Origin: Candidatus Omnitrophota bacterium
Lineage (GTDB): Bacteria; Omnitrophota; Gorgyraeia; Gygaellales; JAQTUX01
DNA length: 64,000 nucleotides
Assembly: GCA_028707125.1 (NCBI GenBank)
Contig: JAQTUX010000002.1
Location: forward strand, 310,001 to 374,000
Direction: 5' to 3'
Below the pieces are notes generated by a model, which was not told the DNA's origin, made no database searches, and saw only the letters and a program-made list of their open reading frames with translations. The position numbers and the translations under genes are program-made. Within the stretch, counting starts at the first letter, position 1; every line of letters begins with the position of its first letter. Positions 15,977-24,759 of the stretch are shown piece after piece.

Positions 15977-18274
15977 TCAACACTTTGTGAATCCGCAGGA
16001 AGGACACTTCACGCACCCTTCCTCATGCATAAGCGCGCCTCCACAATCAGGGCAAACGCCCACTATGGTCGCGACGCGCTTTTGCGCCTGTTGCTCCTCA
16101 AACACAGACAGATTGTTGCTAAGGCCGTCGTCTTTTTCTTCTTTGATCTGACCATTGACCAGCCGGCGCTCGATCACCCTCGCCATCGCGTCCGCGCAGG
16201 AAAATATGCGCACGCCCTTCTCCCAGGAAGGCGAAGGGCAGCGTATGTTCCTTAGCTGCTCTATAATGGACTTGACCTCTATGCCTGAGCGGAACGCCAG
16301 TGATACCAACCTGCCTATCGCCTCAAGCTGGGACGCGGCGCAGCCGCCGGCCTTGCCCATATGAGTAAAAAGCTCAAACGGCTTACCCTGTTCGTCGGAG
16401 TTAATGGTTATGTAAAAATTACCGCAGCCGGTAGGGACCTTCGTGGTCGTGCCCTGAGTGACCTCCGGCCTGGGGCGGGGAGATATGTCATACCTCTCCT
16501 TGGACGCGGAGGCGGGCTGCGCTTTATCCTCGTCTTTCTTTCTGGCTATATTCAATACCTGCTCATCCCTGCTTCCGTCGCGATAAATGGTCACGCCTTT
16601 GCACCCCAATTTATAGGCAAGCAGATATACCCCTGCCACATCCTTCTCGGCCGCCCTGTTGGGGAAGTTAACCGTCTTTGAAGTGGCGTTGTCCACGTAT
16701 TTCTGGAACGCGGCCTGCATCCTTATGTGGAATTCCGGAGAGATATCGTGCGCGGTGACAAACAGCCGCCTCACGTCTTCCGGCACTTCATTTATATGTT
16801 TCACTGAGCCGGACTCCGCCACCTTCTCCATCAGTTGGCGGGAATAAAACCCGCGCTCCTTGGCGGTCTCTTCAAACAAAGGATCGACCTCAACAAGCTT
16901 ATCATTATCCATAACGTTGCGGTAGTAACTTACCGCGAATAACGGCTCGATACCGGAAGAACAGGGCCCGGCTATAATGCTTATCGTGCCCGTCGGGGCG
17001 ATAGTGGTCAGGGTGGCGTTGCGCTGCCTGTTAGCCGCCCCGCCTTTTGCGTAAAGCGCGCTGCCTATAAACGCCGCGAATGCCCCCCGTTCTTCGGCCA
17101 GCATCGCCGACTCGGCCCTTGACTCGTTGGCGATAAAAGCCATCACGGTCTCGGCAAGCTGCAATGCCTCCTCGGAATCATAAGGTATACCTAATCGTAT
17201 CAATAATGTGGCCCATCCCATGACACCCAGCCCTATCTTCCTCGTCAGTTTCGTATTCTCTTCTATCTGGGGCAGGGGGAATTTATTGATGTCTATGACA
17301 TTATCAAGAAAATGCACTGCCCCGCGCACAGTTACGCGCAGCCTCTCCCAGTCAACCTCGCATCTGCCGCTTAAAGAATCCTTCTTATATAATCTGGCCA
17401 GGTTGATGGATCCCAGATTGCAGGACTCATAGGGCAAAAGCGGCTGCTCTCCGCATGGGTTGGTGCTTTCAATGCTGCCTATGTTTGGGGTAGGGTTGTC
17501 TTTGTTGATATTGTCTATGAAAACGATCCCGGGCTCGCCGTTCTTATGCGCCTGCTTTACGATCAGGTCAAATACCTTTTTTGTGTTAAGGCGCCCTGCC
17601 GTCTGTTTTGTGCGCGGCTCTATAAGGTCGTAGTCCTCGCCGTTTTCAAGCTTCTTCATGAAATCGTCTGTAAGCGCGACCGAAATATTAAAATTTGTGA
17701 TGTCTTTATCGCTCTCCTTGCAGGCGATAAACTCAAGGATGTCCGGATGGTCAACCCTTAATATGCCCATATTCGCCCCGCGCCGGGACCCCCCCTGCTT
17801 GACTGCCTGGGTCGCGGCATCGTATACCTTAAGGAACGATACGGGGCCGGAGGCGATGCCTCCGGTGGACCTCACCACGCTGTTTTTAGAGCGCAGTTTG
17901 GAAAAGGAAAACCCCGTGCCGCCGCCGGATTTATGTATTAAACTTGCCGCTTTCAACGTCTCAAAAATTGACTCCATTGAATCCTCAATAGGAAGCACAA
18001 AGCAGGCGGAAAGCTGGCCCATATCCTTGCCGGCATTCATCAGGGTCGGCGAGTTAGGCATAAATTCCAAAGCGGACATCGCGGAATAAAACTCTTCCTC
18101 TGTCCTCAAGATCTCTTCCGGCGGCCTGCCGTATAGAACGTCTGCCGAGGCAACGGCGCGCGCCACCCGCCGGAACATCTCTTCAGGGGTCTCAACACAC
18201 CTGCCCGAAGGATCCTTAACAAGGTATCTTCTGTTCAAAACTTTGAGCGAGTTCTCCGAAAGCTCAAGCGGCAT
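15977..18274 (-). CDS. nrdJ: Adenosylcobalamin-dependent ribonucleotide reductase (class II)
   Basis: Reduces ribonucleotides to deoxyribonucleotides without oxygen-derived radicals. At 765 residues it shows NSPTLMNAGKDM, GGGTGFSFSKLR, NPCGEQPLLPYESCNLGS (redox cysteines) and TIAPTGTISIIAGPCSSG in the barrel. The C-terminus carries a zinc-ribbon-like pair (CPDCGG and CPSCGF) usual in this subclass. ATG at 18274 is preceded by AAGGAG. Its own strong promoter lies at 18323-18351. No cobalamin riboswitch is visible upstream. It implies B12 synthesis or uptake. Confidence 0.95.
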   Translation of the reverse strand: MPLELSENSLKVLNRRYLVKDPSGRCVETPEEMFRRVARAVASADVLYGRPPEEILRTEEEFYSAMSALEFMPNSPTLMNAGKDMGQLSACFVLPIEDSMESIFETLKAASLIHKSGGGTGFSFSKLRSKNSVVRSTGGIASGPVSFLKVYDAATQAVKQGGSRRGANMGILRVDHPDILEFIACKESDKDITNFNISVALTDDFMKKLENGEDYDLIEPRTKQTAGRLNTKKVFDLIVKQAHKNGEPGIVFIDNINKDNPTPNIGSIESTNPCGEQPLLPYESCNLGSINLARLYKKDSLSGRCEVDWERLRVTVRGAVHFLDNVIDINKFPLPQIEENTKLTRKIGLGVMGWATLLIRLGIPYDSEEALQLAETVMAFIANESRAESAMLAEERGAFAAFIGSALYAKGGAANRQRNATLTTIAPTGTISIIAGPCSSGIEPLFAVSYYRNVMDNDKLVEVDPLFEETAKERGFYSRQLMEKVAESGSVKHINEVPEDVRRLFVTAHDISPEFHIRMQAAFQKYVDNATSKTVNFPNRAAEKDVAGVYLLAYKLGCKGVTIYRDGSRDEQVLNIARKKDEDKAQPASASKERYDISPRPRPEVTQGTTTKVPTGCGNFYITINSDEQGKPFELFTHMGKAGGCAASQLEAIGRLVSLAFRSGIEVKSIIEQLRNIRCPSPSWEKGVRIFSCADAMARVIERRLVNGQIKEEKDDGLSNNLSVFEEQQAQKRVATIVGVCPDCGGALMHEEGCVKCPSCGFTKC

Positions 18275-18322
18275 ATCTTGTTCTCCTTATTTTTTGGGAG
18301 TTATCTAATGGTGATGAACCAC

Positions 18323-18351
18323 AGTATAACGGCCGGATGGCCTCCTGTCAA
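18323..18351 (-). promoter_or_regulatory. Near-consensus sigma70 promoter for nrdJ
   Basis: A perfect TTGACA (18346-18351), a 17-bp spacer containing the palindrome GGCCATCCGGCC, and TATACT (18323-18328) on the minus strand. It lies 49 bp upstream of the nrdJ ATG. Confidence 0.85.
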
Positions 18352-18390
18352 GGGAAAATATACTATATGTTGTGTTCTATTTTAATTATA

Positions 18391-19398
18391 CTACGATATC
18401 TGGCGGCAGGAATCCCTTACCACCAACTCCACCGGCAGCCGCACCTTTTTCACCCTGGCAGCGCCTTCGCTGATGTATTTCCTGAGTTCCTTCACCGCCT
18501 CCTGCGCCATAGCGGCAAACGGCTGCCTTACCGTAGTGAGGGCGACCTTGCCGTAGAGCCCGGAAGGATCATCGTCAAATCCGATAATTGAAATATCTTT
18601 CGGCACATCCAGCTTTCTTTCGTATATAACGTTTATCGCCTCAAGCGCCATAGAGTCAGAGGCGACGAATACCGCCGTAGGGGGATGGCCCAGATCAAGC
18701 AGCGCCTCCATCGCGGTGCGCGCCGCGCCGCGCGAATAGTCCGCCTTGATAACGTAACCCTCATTGTATGCTATATTGCCACCCTCAAGCGCCCGCCTGT
18801 ACCCCTTAAGGCGCTCTGAGGCCGCCTGGGTTATCAGGTCGCCGGTAATATGCGCTATTTTCTTATGCCCCAGATCTATAAGGTATTTTACCGCCGTATA
18901 CGCGCCTTTCTCATTGTCTATGGCAATGCAGCTTACGGCAAGGTCCTGCACAAAATTATTTATTACGACCGCCGGGATATTCTCTTTCAGCGCCGATTCA
19001 AGCTGGCCCCTGTTCTTGATCACATCGGCGAATATCACCCCTGCCACTGAACCGGTGCTTAGAAAAGAGCCTGAACCGGTAATGTGCAGCAGCAGGTCAA
19101 ACTTCATCACGTCGCACATCGTGCCCACGCCCTTTATTATCTCCAGGGCATAATAAGAATAAAATATCCCTTCATAATGCGGGATAACCAGGCCTATGGC
19201 GTTGGCCTCTCCGCGCGCCAATGCCCTGGCAGCCGCGGAAGGCATAAACTTAAGGTCTTTTATCGCCTCTTCGATCCGCGCCTTGCTTGCCTTGCTTACC
19301 GGCCCGCTTTTATTAAGCACCCGTGAAACCGTGGTGATAGACACCCCACAGGCGCGCGCCACATCTTTAATTGAGATCTTCTTTTTGGAGGGACCCAT
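18391..19398 (-). CDS. LacI-family transcriptional regulator
   Basis: A 335-residue repressor. The N-terminal helix-turn-helix and hinge (residues about 7-60) reads ISIKDVARACGVSITTVSRV, followed by a periplasmic-binding-protein-like sugar sensor with VIPHYEG, VINNFV, FVASDSMALEA and IIGFDDDP. It lies at the downstream end of the sugar gene cluster, so a glycan-derived sugar is the likely inducer. No Shine-Dalgarno is obvious. Confidence 0.95.
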   Translation of the reverse strand: MGPSKKKISIKDVARACGVSITTVSRVLNKSGPVSKASKARIEEAIKDLKFMPSAAARALARGEANAIGLVIPHYEGIFYSYYALEIIKGVGTMCDVMKFDLLLHITGSGSFLSTGSVAGVIFADVIKNRGQLESALKENIPAVVINNFVQDLAVSCIAIDNEKGAYTAVKYLIDLGHKKIAHITGDLITQAASERLKGYRRALEGGNIAYNEGYVIKADYSRGAARTAMEALLDLGHPPTAVFVASDSMALEAINVIYERKLDVPKDISIIGFDDDPSGLYGKVALTTVRQPFAAMAQEAVKELRKYISEGAARVKKVRLPVELVVRDSCRQIS

Positions 19399-19411
19399 AT
19401 GATACGAAGGG

Positions 19412-20590
19412 CTATCTTACAATGTCGCCTGCTTTTATCTCCCTGGTTGACTGCAGTATATCTGCCGCCGAAATTGACTTGCGCGTCTGTATGACCCTTG
19501 CCGTGCCTACGCGCTCGCCGTTCTGATAAACCTCAAAATCCATTCCGATGCCGACCCCCGCGTCTTCTCCGATGTCAATGACTACAAAATTATGCTCCAC
19601 ATCAACGGCGGCGATCCTGCCCACCATCTCTTTGCCGGACACCTGTATGCCGGCGGCATCGGGAGCGTGCACTACAATGGGCGAGAGCTCAACCGCCTTC
19701 TCGTCGGTCTTAGCCGCTTCGCTGCCGGCCGGACCGCCTTTGATCCTGGAAAGCTTCTCGTCTGAGGCCTGCAGCGCGGTCCGCTTTTCCATGGCTACGG
19801 TCTCAACATCCTCAACCTTATCCTTCAATACCGCTTTTTCTTCCTCAATATTTACTATCTTTTCCTGCAGCTTCAATTTCGCGTCAACCGCCAGTTTAAG
19901 CTGCCTTCTCAAAACCCCGTTTTCCTTCCTTATTTCATTGACCTGCGCTGTTATGGCCTGCTTATCGTTCTTCTCCCTGACCAGCTCCGAACTCAACGAA
20001 TCAAGTAATTTCTCATTGTAGTCGTAACGCCGCTGGAGGTCTGAATTCTTATGCTGAAGGTTCGTCAATTCCAGCTCAAGCTCGGTCTTCTCCTTTGTAA
20101 GCTCTTCTATGTGCAGCCGCAGTTTTTTATATTCGTCCTTGACATTGCCGAGATCAAACTCCAGGGCCGCCTTATCTTTAAGCACGCTTCCCCAATATTG
20201 ATCGCTTACTGAAGACGGCGCTTCGGAAGAGCCCATACCCGCGGAACGCGAAGAAACAGGCGCCTTCGGCTTCTCCTTCAATCTCCGGACCAGCTCATCC
20301 CGCTCCCTGGCTACAATGTCATATTTAGACCTGAACTCGCCCTTCTCCCGCTCCGCGCTGTCCAATTCCTTCTGTATAGCGTTAACGCGCTCCTGAAGGC
20401 TGTCTTTTTGCTTCTTTATGATTTCGGCATTTTGCCGCAGCTTGCCCTCCTTAAGCCCCCAGGCCTCCCTCTCTTCCTGATATTCCCTCAACACTGCCTG
20501 CTTTTCATTATTGAGCTTGGCTGCGAATAAAATAGAAATGAGCGTTAGTATGCCTAATATGACTATTATGATTTTTGACTTCTGGTCCAT
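19412..20590 (-). CDS. Membrane-anchored coiled-coil protein with C-terminal beta domain
   Basis: Start chosen at the ATG at 20590, which follows an AGGGGGGG Shine-Dalgarno; an upstream in-frame start would overlap the ROK gene. One transmembrane helix (about residues 6-24) is followed by about 250 residues of heptad-rich Lys/Glu coiled coil. The final ~90 residues contain GRIAAVDVEHNFVVIDIGED and GDIVR, a small beta domain often attached to such proteins in PVC-related bacteria and resembling FlgT C-terminal domains. Probably periplasmic and structural; function unknown. It lies between the ROK and LacI genes. Confidence 0.8.
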   Translation of the reverse strand: MDQKSKIIIVILGILTLISILFAAKLNNEKQAVLREYQEEREAWGLKEGKLRQNAEIIKKQKDSLQERVNAIQKELDSAEREKGEFRSKYDIVARERDELVRRLKEKPKAPVSSRSAGMGSSEAPSSVSDQYWGSVLKDKAALEFDLGNVKDEYKKLRLHIEELTKEKTELELELTNLQHKNSDLQRRYDYNEKLLDSLSSELVREKNDKQAITAQVNEIRKENGVLRRQLKLAVDAKLKLQEKIVNIEEEKAVLKDKVEDVETVAMEKRTALQASDEKLSRIKGGPAGSEAAKTDEKAVELSPIVVHAPDAAGIQVSGKEMVGRIAAVDVEHNFVVIDIGEDAGVGIGMDFEVYQNGERVGTARVIQTRKSISAADILQSTREIKAGDIVR

Positions 20591-20600
20591 CGACCCCCCC

Positions 20601-21815
20601 TTACTGTGCGAATACCCTGCGCACAATTAAACTTGCCGCGCCAACCGCAACGGCATTCTCCGCCAGGTCAGAATAAACTATCTTCAAATCGGCCGTCATT
20701 TCTTTAAAAGCCCATTCATTTACCGCGAAACGCAGCTTGGTCAGAAATAACTCTCCGGCCTCCTCAAAACCGCCCCCTATTATAACCATATCGGGATTAA
20801 GCAGATTGACCAGGAAGGCGGTCTTTATCCCCAGGCGTATTGCCCCCTGCTCTATGAGTTCGCAGGCGAGCGCGTCCTTTGCCTTCGCCGCCTGGAACAC
20901 GCTCCTCAAGGAAAGATTATTTATATCGCCCTGGCAGAATTCAACCAGCCGGCTCTCCCTCTCCTGGACCATCTTCCTTGCCTCTTCAACTATGCCCAGA
21001 TCCGCTTCCCAACGCTCGATCAGGCAGGACTCAGCGAAAACGCAGGGAGATTTTTTAGCGGCAGATGGATTGTGCACGGATATCTCGCCGGCAAAACCGC
21101 CTGAGCCGGTATAAATGTCGCCTTTTATCATTATGCCGCAGCCCACGCCGGAAAACATGAACATGGCATTTTTACAGCTGAGGTCCTTTCTCGCCCACTG
21201 CTCCGCGAAACAGGCGCAGGTAGAATCATTCTCCACGAAAACCGGAAGGTCAAACTCTTTCTCCAGGGCGTCCCTTAAATTGATGTTCAGGCCCACGTAG
21301 TTATAACCGCCGCCGTTGCGCTGCGGCCAATGCACGGAACCGCTTTTTTTATCTACGAGTCCGGCGATGCCTATGCCCAGCCCCTTTATTTTATCCGCGT
21401 AACTTTTTGCCTTAAGTAAAAGTTCCCTGATCAAATTTATGCTGCAGTCGGCTGCCGCCTGGGCGGAGAGCGGCACTTCCTCCGTTTTCGCCCTCGCGAC
21501 AATATTGCCCTTCAGATCCACAAGCACGGCAACGCTGTTAAAAAGATTGATACCCACTCCCACGGCATACGCGGCATCGGGATTCAGGTCCAGGAGCACC
21601 GGGCGCCTGCCGCCCTCGGATACATCCAGCGTTTTTTCAAAGACCAGTCTTTCTTTTAAAAAAGAATCTATATAATTTGAGACCGTAACTACATTCAGCC
21701 CTATATGTTGAGATATCTCCGGGCGCGACAAAGGGCCCATCCGCCTCAATGTTTCCAATATAGAGATATTACGCCGTTCTCTTTCGGATAGGACCTCGCT
21801 ATCTAAAGTTTGCAA
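20601..21815 (-). CDS. ROK-family transcriptional regulator (NagC/XylR type)
   Basis: A 404-residue protein with N-terminal winged helix (about residues 15-70) and a ROK sugar-kinase-fold domain with GIGIAGLVD and FVENDSTCACFAEQW. The ROK zinc motif CxCGxxGC is replaced by HNPSAAKKSPCVFAESC, so zinc binding is probably altered. Start is TTG at 21815, the only in-frame start before the HTH. A likely promoter with an overlapping palindrome lies at 21898-21930, consistent with autorepression. It presumably controls the sugar cluster. Confidence 0.9.
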   Translation of the reverse strand: MQTLDSEVLSERERRNISILETLRRMGPLSRPEISQHIGLNVVTVSNYIDSFLKERLVFEKTLDVSEGGRRPVLLDLNPDAAYAVGVGINLFNSVAVLVDLKGNIVARAKTEEVPLSAQAAADCSINLIRELLLKAKSYADKIKGLGIGIAGLVDKKSGSVHWPQRNGGGYNYVGLNINLRDALEKEFDLPVFVENDSTCACFAEQWARKDLSCKNAMFMFSGVGCGIMIKGDIYTGSGGFAGEISVHNPSAAKKSPCVFAESCLIERWEADLGIVEEARKMVQERESRLVEFCQGDINNLSLRSVFQAAKAKDALACELIEQGAIRLGIKTAFLVNLLNPDMVIIGGGFEEAGELFLTKLRFAVNEWAFKEMTADLKIVYSDLAENAVAVGAASLIVRRVFAQ

Positions 21816-21897
21816 ATTCCCGGCACCCCGTCCCTCTTATGCCGCGGCTGAAAATCATAAGAAGGGCCTTAAAAAATATTGTAAAAATAACACCTTC

Positions 21898-21930
21898 AAT
21901 AGTTTATCACACTATTTTCAGTTTTGTCTA
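21898..21930 (-). promoter_or_regulatory. Probable promoter and overlapping operator of the ROK gene
   Basis: On the minus strand, TAGACA (21925-21930), an 18-bp spacer and TAAACT (21901-21906). The -10 box is covered by the palindrome AATAGT-N7-ACTATT (21898-21916), an AT-rich dyad similar in style to ROK operators. Confidence 0.5.
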
Positions 21931-21943
21931 TATTTTTTTTATT

Positions 21944-23512
21944 TTATTGCACGTCGATTATCGCGATCGCCCTGCTGGCTGCTCCCGATGGGTTCACGGC
22001 AACTATATTCACGACCTTTGTGCCTGCCTGGCCGTAAGTTACGCTGAATTCGGGAGAATCGGAAAGCGGTTTTTCACCGGGTATCTGGCCTGACCATAGA
22101 TAACCGGTCTTCTGAGGGAAACATCCGGCGGAGGAAATAAAGGCGGGGACGGAAAAATCTACCTCTTTATTTTTCGGTATGGGGATCGGGGAGGCCTTCA
22201 GGTCCAATATCGGTATCGCGGCCTGCCCGGTTTCCTGCCTTAAACAGGCATCAAGGAACGTCTTCAGGTTATGTTCTATGGAGGAACCGTTATTGATCTC
22301 TGAGATCCTCAGGCCGGCCTCATCTTTAATGTCCGAAGACATCTCTTCATCCATTGACAATATCTTCCCATAATGATCAAGCGCGCATTTGTGATCATTA
22401 TTCCATTGGCATATAAGCCCCAGATGATAAAGCGAAAGCGGATAGTACGCGCCGGCGGCAGGCCTCGCGATTATGCCGCTAAGAAGCTCTCGGCCGCGGC
22501 CCTGGTTACCGACCACGTAAAGGTTTATGATCCCAAGCTTGAACTCCGCCTCATCCAGATGCCTGCCTTTGGGAAAATTATAGAGCAGTTTCTCAAACTC
22601 TACCGCCGCCGGGACAAGGAGCCCGGCGTGCTGTAGATTCTTCGCTCTGAGATACAACAGATCTTCGCCGGGGCTGCCCGCGCTGATCTCATTGAGCATC
22701 GCGAAGACCTTCTCTGAATACTCCACGTCAAAATTCTCCCCTTCGCAGGAAAACCTTTCAACTATCCCGGATAACTCTCCGGCCGCGTCCTCTTTTTGCT
22801 GCGGCCTTATCCTCTCTATAAATGAATCAAACAATGCCTGCGCCAGTTCCACGCTGCCTTCCTCAAGCGCCTGCAGCGCCTTCTCTTTTATCTCATCAGG
22901 GGACTTGACGGTTGAGTCCACCTTCCGGGCATACAGGGCATAGACCGATCTCGCGGAGGCATCCGCCCCTTCCTGTTTAAGCCGGTCCGCCATACCTCTA
23001 ATGCTTTCAATATCTTTTGTCTGCTGAGAATAATGCTTTAACGCGGAGAATAATTCTTCAAGTATTGTGTTGTCTTCGGCGCCCCCTTCGCGTTTCAGGA
23101 ATTTCCACTTAAGAAATAAGGCTTCGGGCAGAAGGATATCGGACCTGGAAATATGCTCGATGGCGAATTGGAGGTTCTCCGTAAATTCTTTCCTGAAGTC
23201 ATCGCCCTTGTTAAAATATTCGTCCCACATCTTATTTGTCTCCAGAAAGCCGAACTGCGTAAAGCGCGTCAGGGCGATAAAATACGCTACGGCCGCCTTC
23301 TCGGATTCCTTTGCCTCAGGCAGCATGCTTTTCAAAAAATCCACAAACTCATTATACTGGTTGAGCCCGAAATACACCCCCCTCAACTCATCTATGCCGT
23401 CCAGGAGCTGCGCCCGTCCGGCATCAGCGGTAAAGCCGCGTTGAGACAGGCAGAGAAACAGCGCCAGCGCCGAGGCCAGAACTATCTTTTTCTTTCTTTT
23501 TCCGTTATCCAT
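21944..23512 (-). CDS. Exported helical-repeat (TPR-like) protein with C-terminal PKD/Ig-like domain
   Basis: A 522-residue protein with a signal peptide (KRKKKIVLASALALFLCLS, cleavage near TADA). About 380 residues of alpha-helical repeats with TPR spacing follow (LYLRAKNLQHAGLLVPAAVEFE, EFKLGIINLYVVGN). The last ~75 residues form a beta domain with YLWSGQIPGE and AVNPSGAASRA, resembling a PKD fold. Its start overlaps the upstream glycosidase gene by 31 bp. Probably a periplasmic or surface scaffold of the sugar system; no enzymatic motif is seen. Confidence 0.75.
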   Translation of the reverse strand: MDNGKRKKKIVLASALALFLCLSQRGFTADAGRAQLLDGIDELRGVYFGLNQYNEFVDFLKSMLPEAKESEKAAVAYFIALTRFTQFGFLETNKMWDEYFNKGDDFRKEFTENLQFAIEHISRSDILLPEALFLKWKFLKREGGAEDNTILEELFSALKHYSQQTKDIESIRGMADRLKQEGADASARSVYALYARKVDSTVKSPDEIKEKALQALEEGSVELAQALFDSFIERIRPQQKEDAAGELSGIVERFSCEGENFDVEYSEKVFAMLNEISAGSPGEDLLYLRAKNLQHAGLLVPAAVEFEKLLYNFPKGRHLDEAEFKLGIINLYVVGNQGRGRELLSGIIARPAAGAYYPLSLYHLGLICQWNNDHKCALDHYGKILSMDEEMSSDIKDEAGLRISEINNGSSIEHNLKTFLDACLRQETGQAAIPILDLKASPIPIPKNKEVDFSVPAFISSAGCFPQKTGYLWSGQIPGEKPLSDSPEFSVTYGQAGTKVVNIVAVNPSGAASRAIAIIDVQ

Positions 23513-24759
23513 TCCTGATCCGGGTCTTGGAAGAACTTCTTCAGCACGTAATAACTCTTTCTGGGCACGCGCTTATTCAACCCCGAGTCTGATTCTTCGG
23601 ATAGAGCGACTATCCCGAACCACTCCTCATTCATATTCATACCGCCGGGGACTTCAATGTCAAAATAGTATTCGCCCTTAGACCAGTTTGAGCCGGTATC
23701 GTGCGCCGGCCACCCCTGAAGGTCGTATTCGTTATGTTTCCACCATTCGTCATTCCACTCAAACATGACCCCTCCCACGCAGTTGCCCGCGCCCTTGGGG
23801 CCTCCAGCCAGATTTTCGTAGATCTGCCTCCACTGTGACTCAAGAAAGAACGCCTGCATGCCTTCGTCTTCCTCTTTAAGCTTGGCGTTATACGCGTCGG
23901 CGCCGAACTCGGAAATGATCACCGGCTTGTCAAAGGTAAATTTAAGCGAATCGAACAGATTACCGAATGTCTTGCCCCTGTAGATAACGCAGGCGATAAG
24001 GTCAATATCGGGGCAGATCCCGGCGGAGGCAACCTCCAGATACTTGAGCTCTCCGTTGCCGAGGGCGACGGGATGATCAGGGTCAACCTGTTTTATTTCC
24101 CTGGCTATCTCGTTAATGAACGAATAATAAATCCTTGCCCGCTCAAGCTGCCTCTGCCATAGATCCGGTATCGCGTCTATTTCAGGCGATGACCAGGGGT
24201 TTACCTGGCCGTTGAAGGAATAATTGTTTTCGTTACCCAGGACCCACATAAGTATACCGGGGGTATCCTTATAAGTATTTACCATCTCCAGCACCTGTTT
24301 CTTTATGCGTCCCCTGAACTCTGCATCCGCGTATCCCAGGGGATATTCCCAGAACCCCGCCCACGAACCCATTATGGTATATATGCCGTGATCATTATAC
24401 AGGCCGCTGATAAGCTCTTTTACCACCTCGGCGTGAGGCCCGGGCTGATAAAAGCGCACCGTGTTTATCCCCGCCGCCTTCATCAACTCAGCGTCTTTTT
24501 TCCAGGGCTTATTCGGATCGGAGAAAAAGTCATATTCGTGGTTCTTGCCGACAGGAACGGGAGAATAACAGACGCCCCGGACAACAAACGGCGCCCCTGC
24601 CGCGATCAACCGGTAGTGCCCCTTGCGGTCCTTGTGTATAAAAACATCGCCTTTTCCCTTACAGCCCGCGAGGGATAGAAACAGGCAGGCTGCAAAGAAT
24701 AAAATCCCTCCTTGCAGCCTGCCCCTGATCCTTAAACCATCACTCATACTTGATCTCAT
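23482..24759 (-). CDS. Glycoside-hydrolase-like lipoprotein (clan A TIM barrel)
   Basis: A 425-residue protein with a clear lipobox, LAGC with lipidated Cys33. The body resembles the catalytic barrel of GH2/GH5-type retaining enzymes: RGVCYSPVPVG, AGINTVRFYQP, acid/base Glu in WVLGNEN, nucleophile Glu in IISEFG, and a conserved FEWNDEWWK. Accessory sandwich domains of full GH2 proteins are absent. Outer-membrane anchoring is inferred. The start overlaps the carbohydrate-binding gene by 20 bp; a second ATG four codons on is also possible. Substrate unknown, possibly a beta-glucan. Confidence 0.82.
   Translation of the reverse strand: MRSSMSDGLRIRGRLQGGILFFAACLFLSLAGCKGKGDVFIHKDRKGHYRLIAAGAPFVVRGVCYSPVPVGKNHEYDFFSDPNKPWKKDAELMKAAGINTVRFYQPGPHAEVVKELISGLYNDHGIYTIMGSWAGFWEYPLGYADAEFRGRIKKQVLEMVNTYKDTPGILMWVLGNENNYSFNGQVNPWSSPEIDAIPDLWQRQLERARIYYSFINEIAREIKQVDPDHPVALGNGELKYLEVASAGICPDIDLIACVIYRGKTFGNLFDSLKFTFDKPVIISEFGADAYNAKLKEEDEGMQAFFLESQWRQIYENLAGGPKGAGNCVGGVMFEWNDEWWKHNEYDLQGWPAHDTGSNWSKGEYYFDIEVPGGMNMNEEWFGIVALSEESDSGLNKRVPRKSYYVLKKFFQDPDQEWITEKERKR

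Noticed and set aside
18275-18390. Cobalamin riboswitch upstream of the B12-dependent reductase
   Set aside because: The 116-bp gap holds a clear promoter and a ribosome binding site, leaving too short a leader for the riboswitch, and no B12-box sequence is visible.
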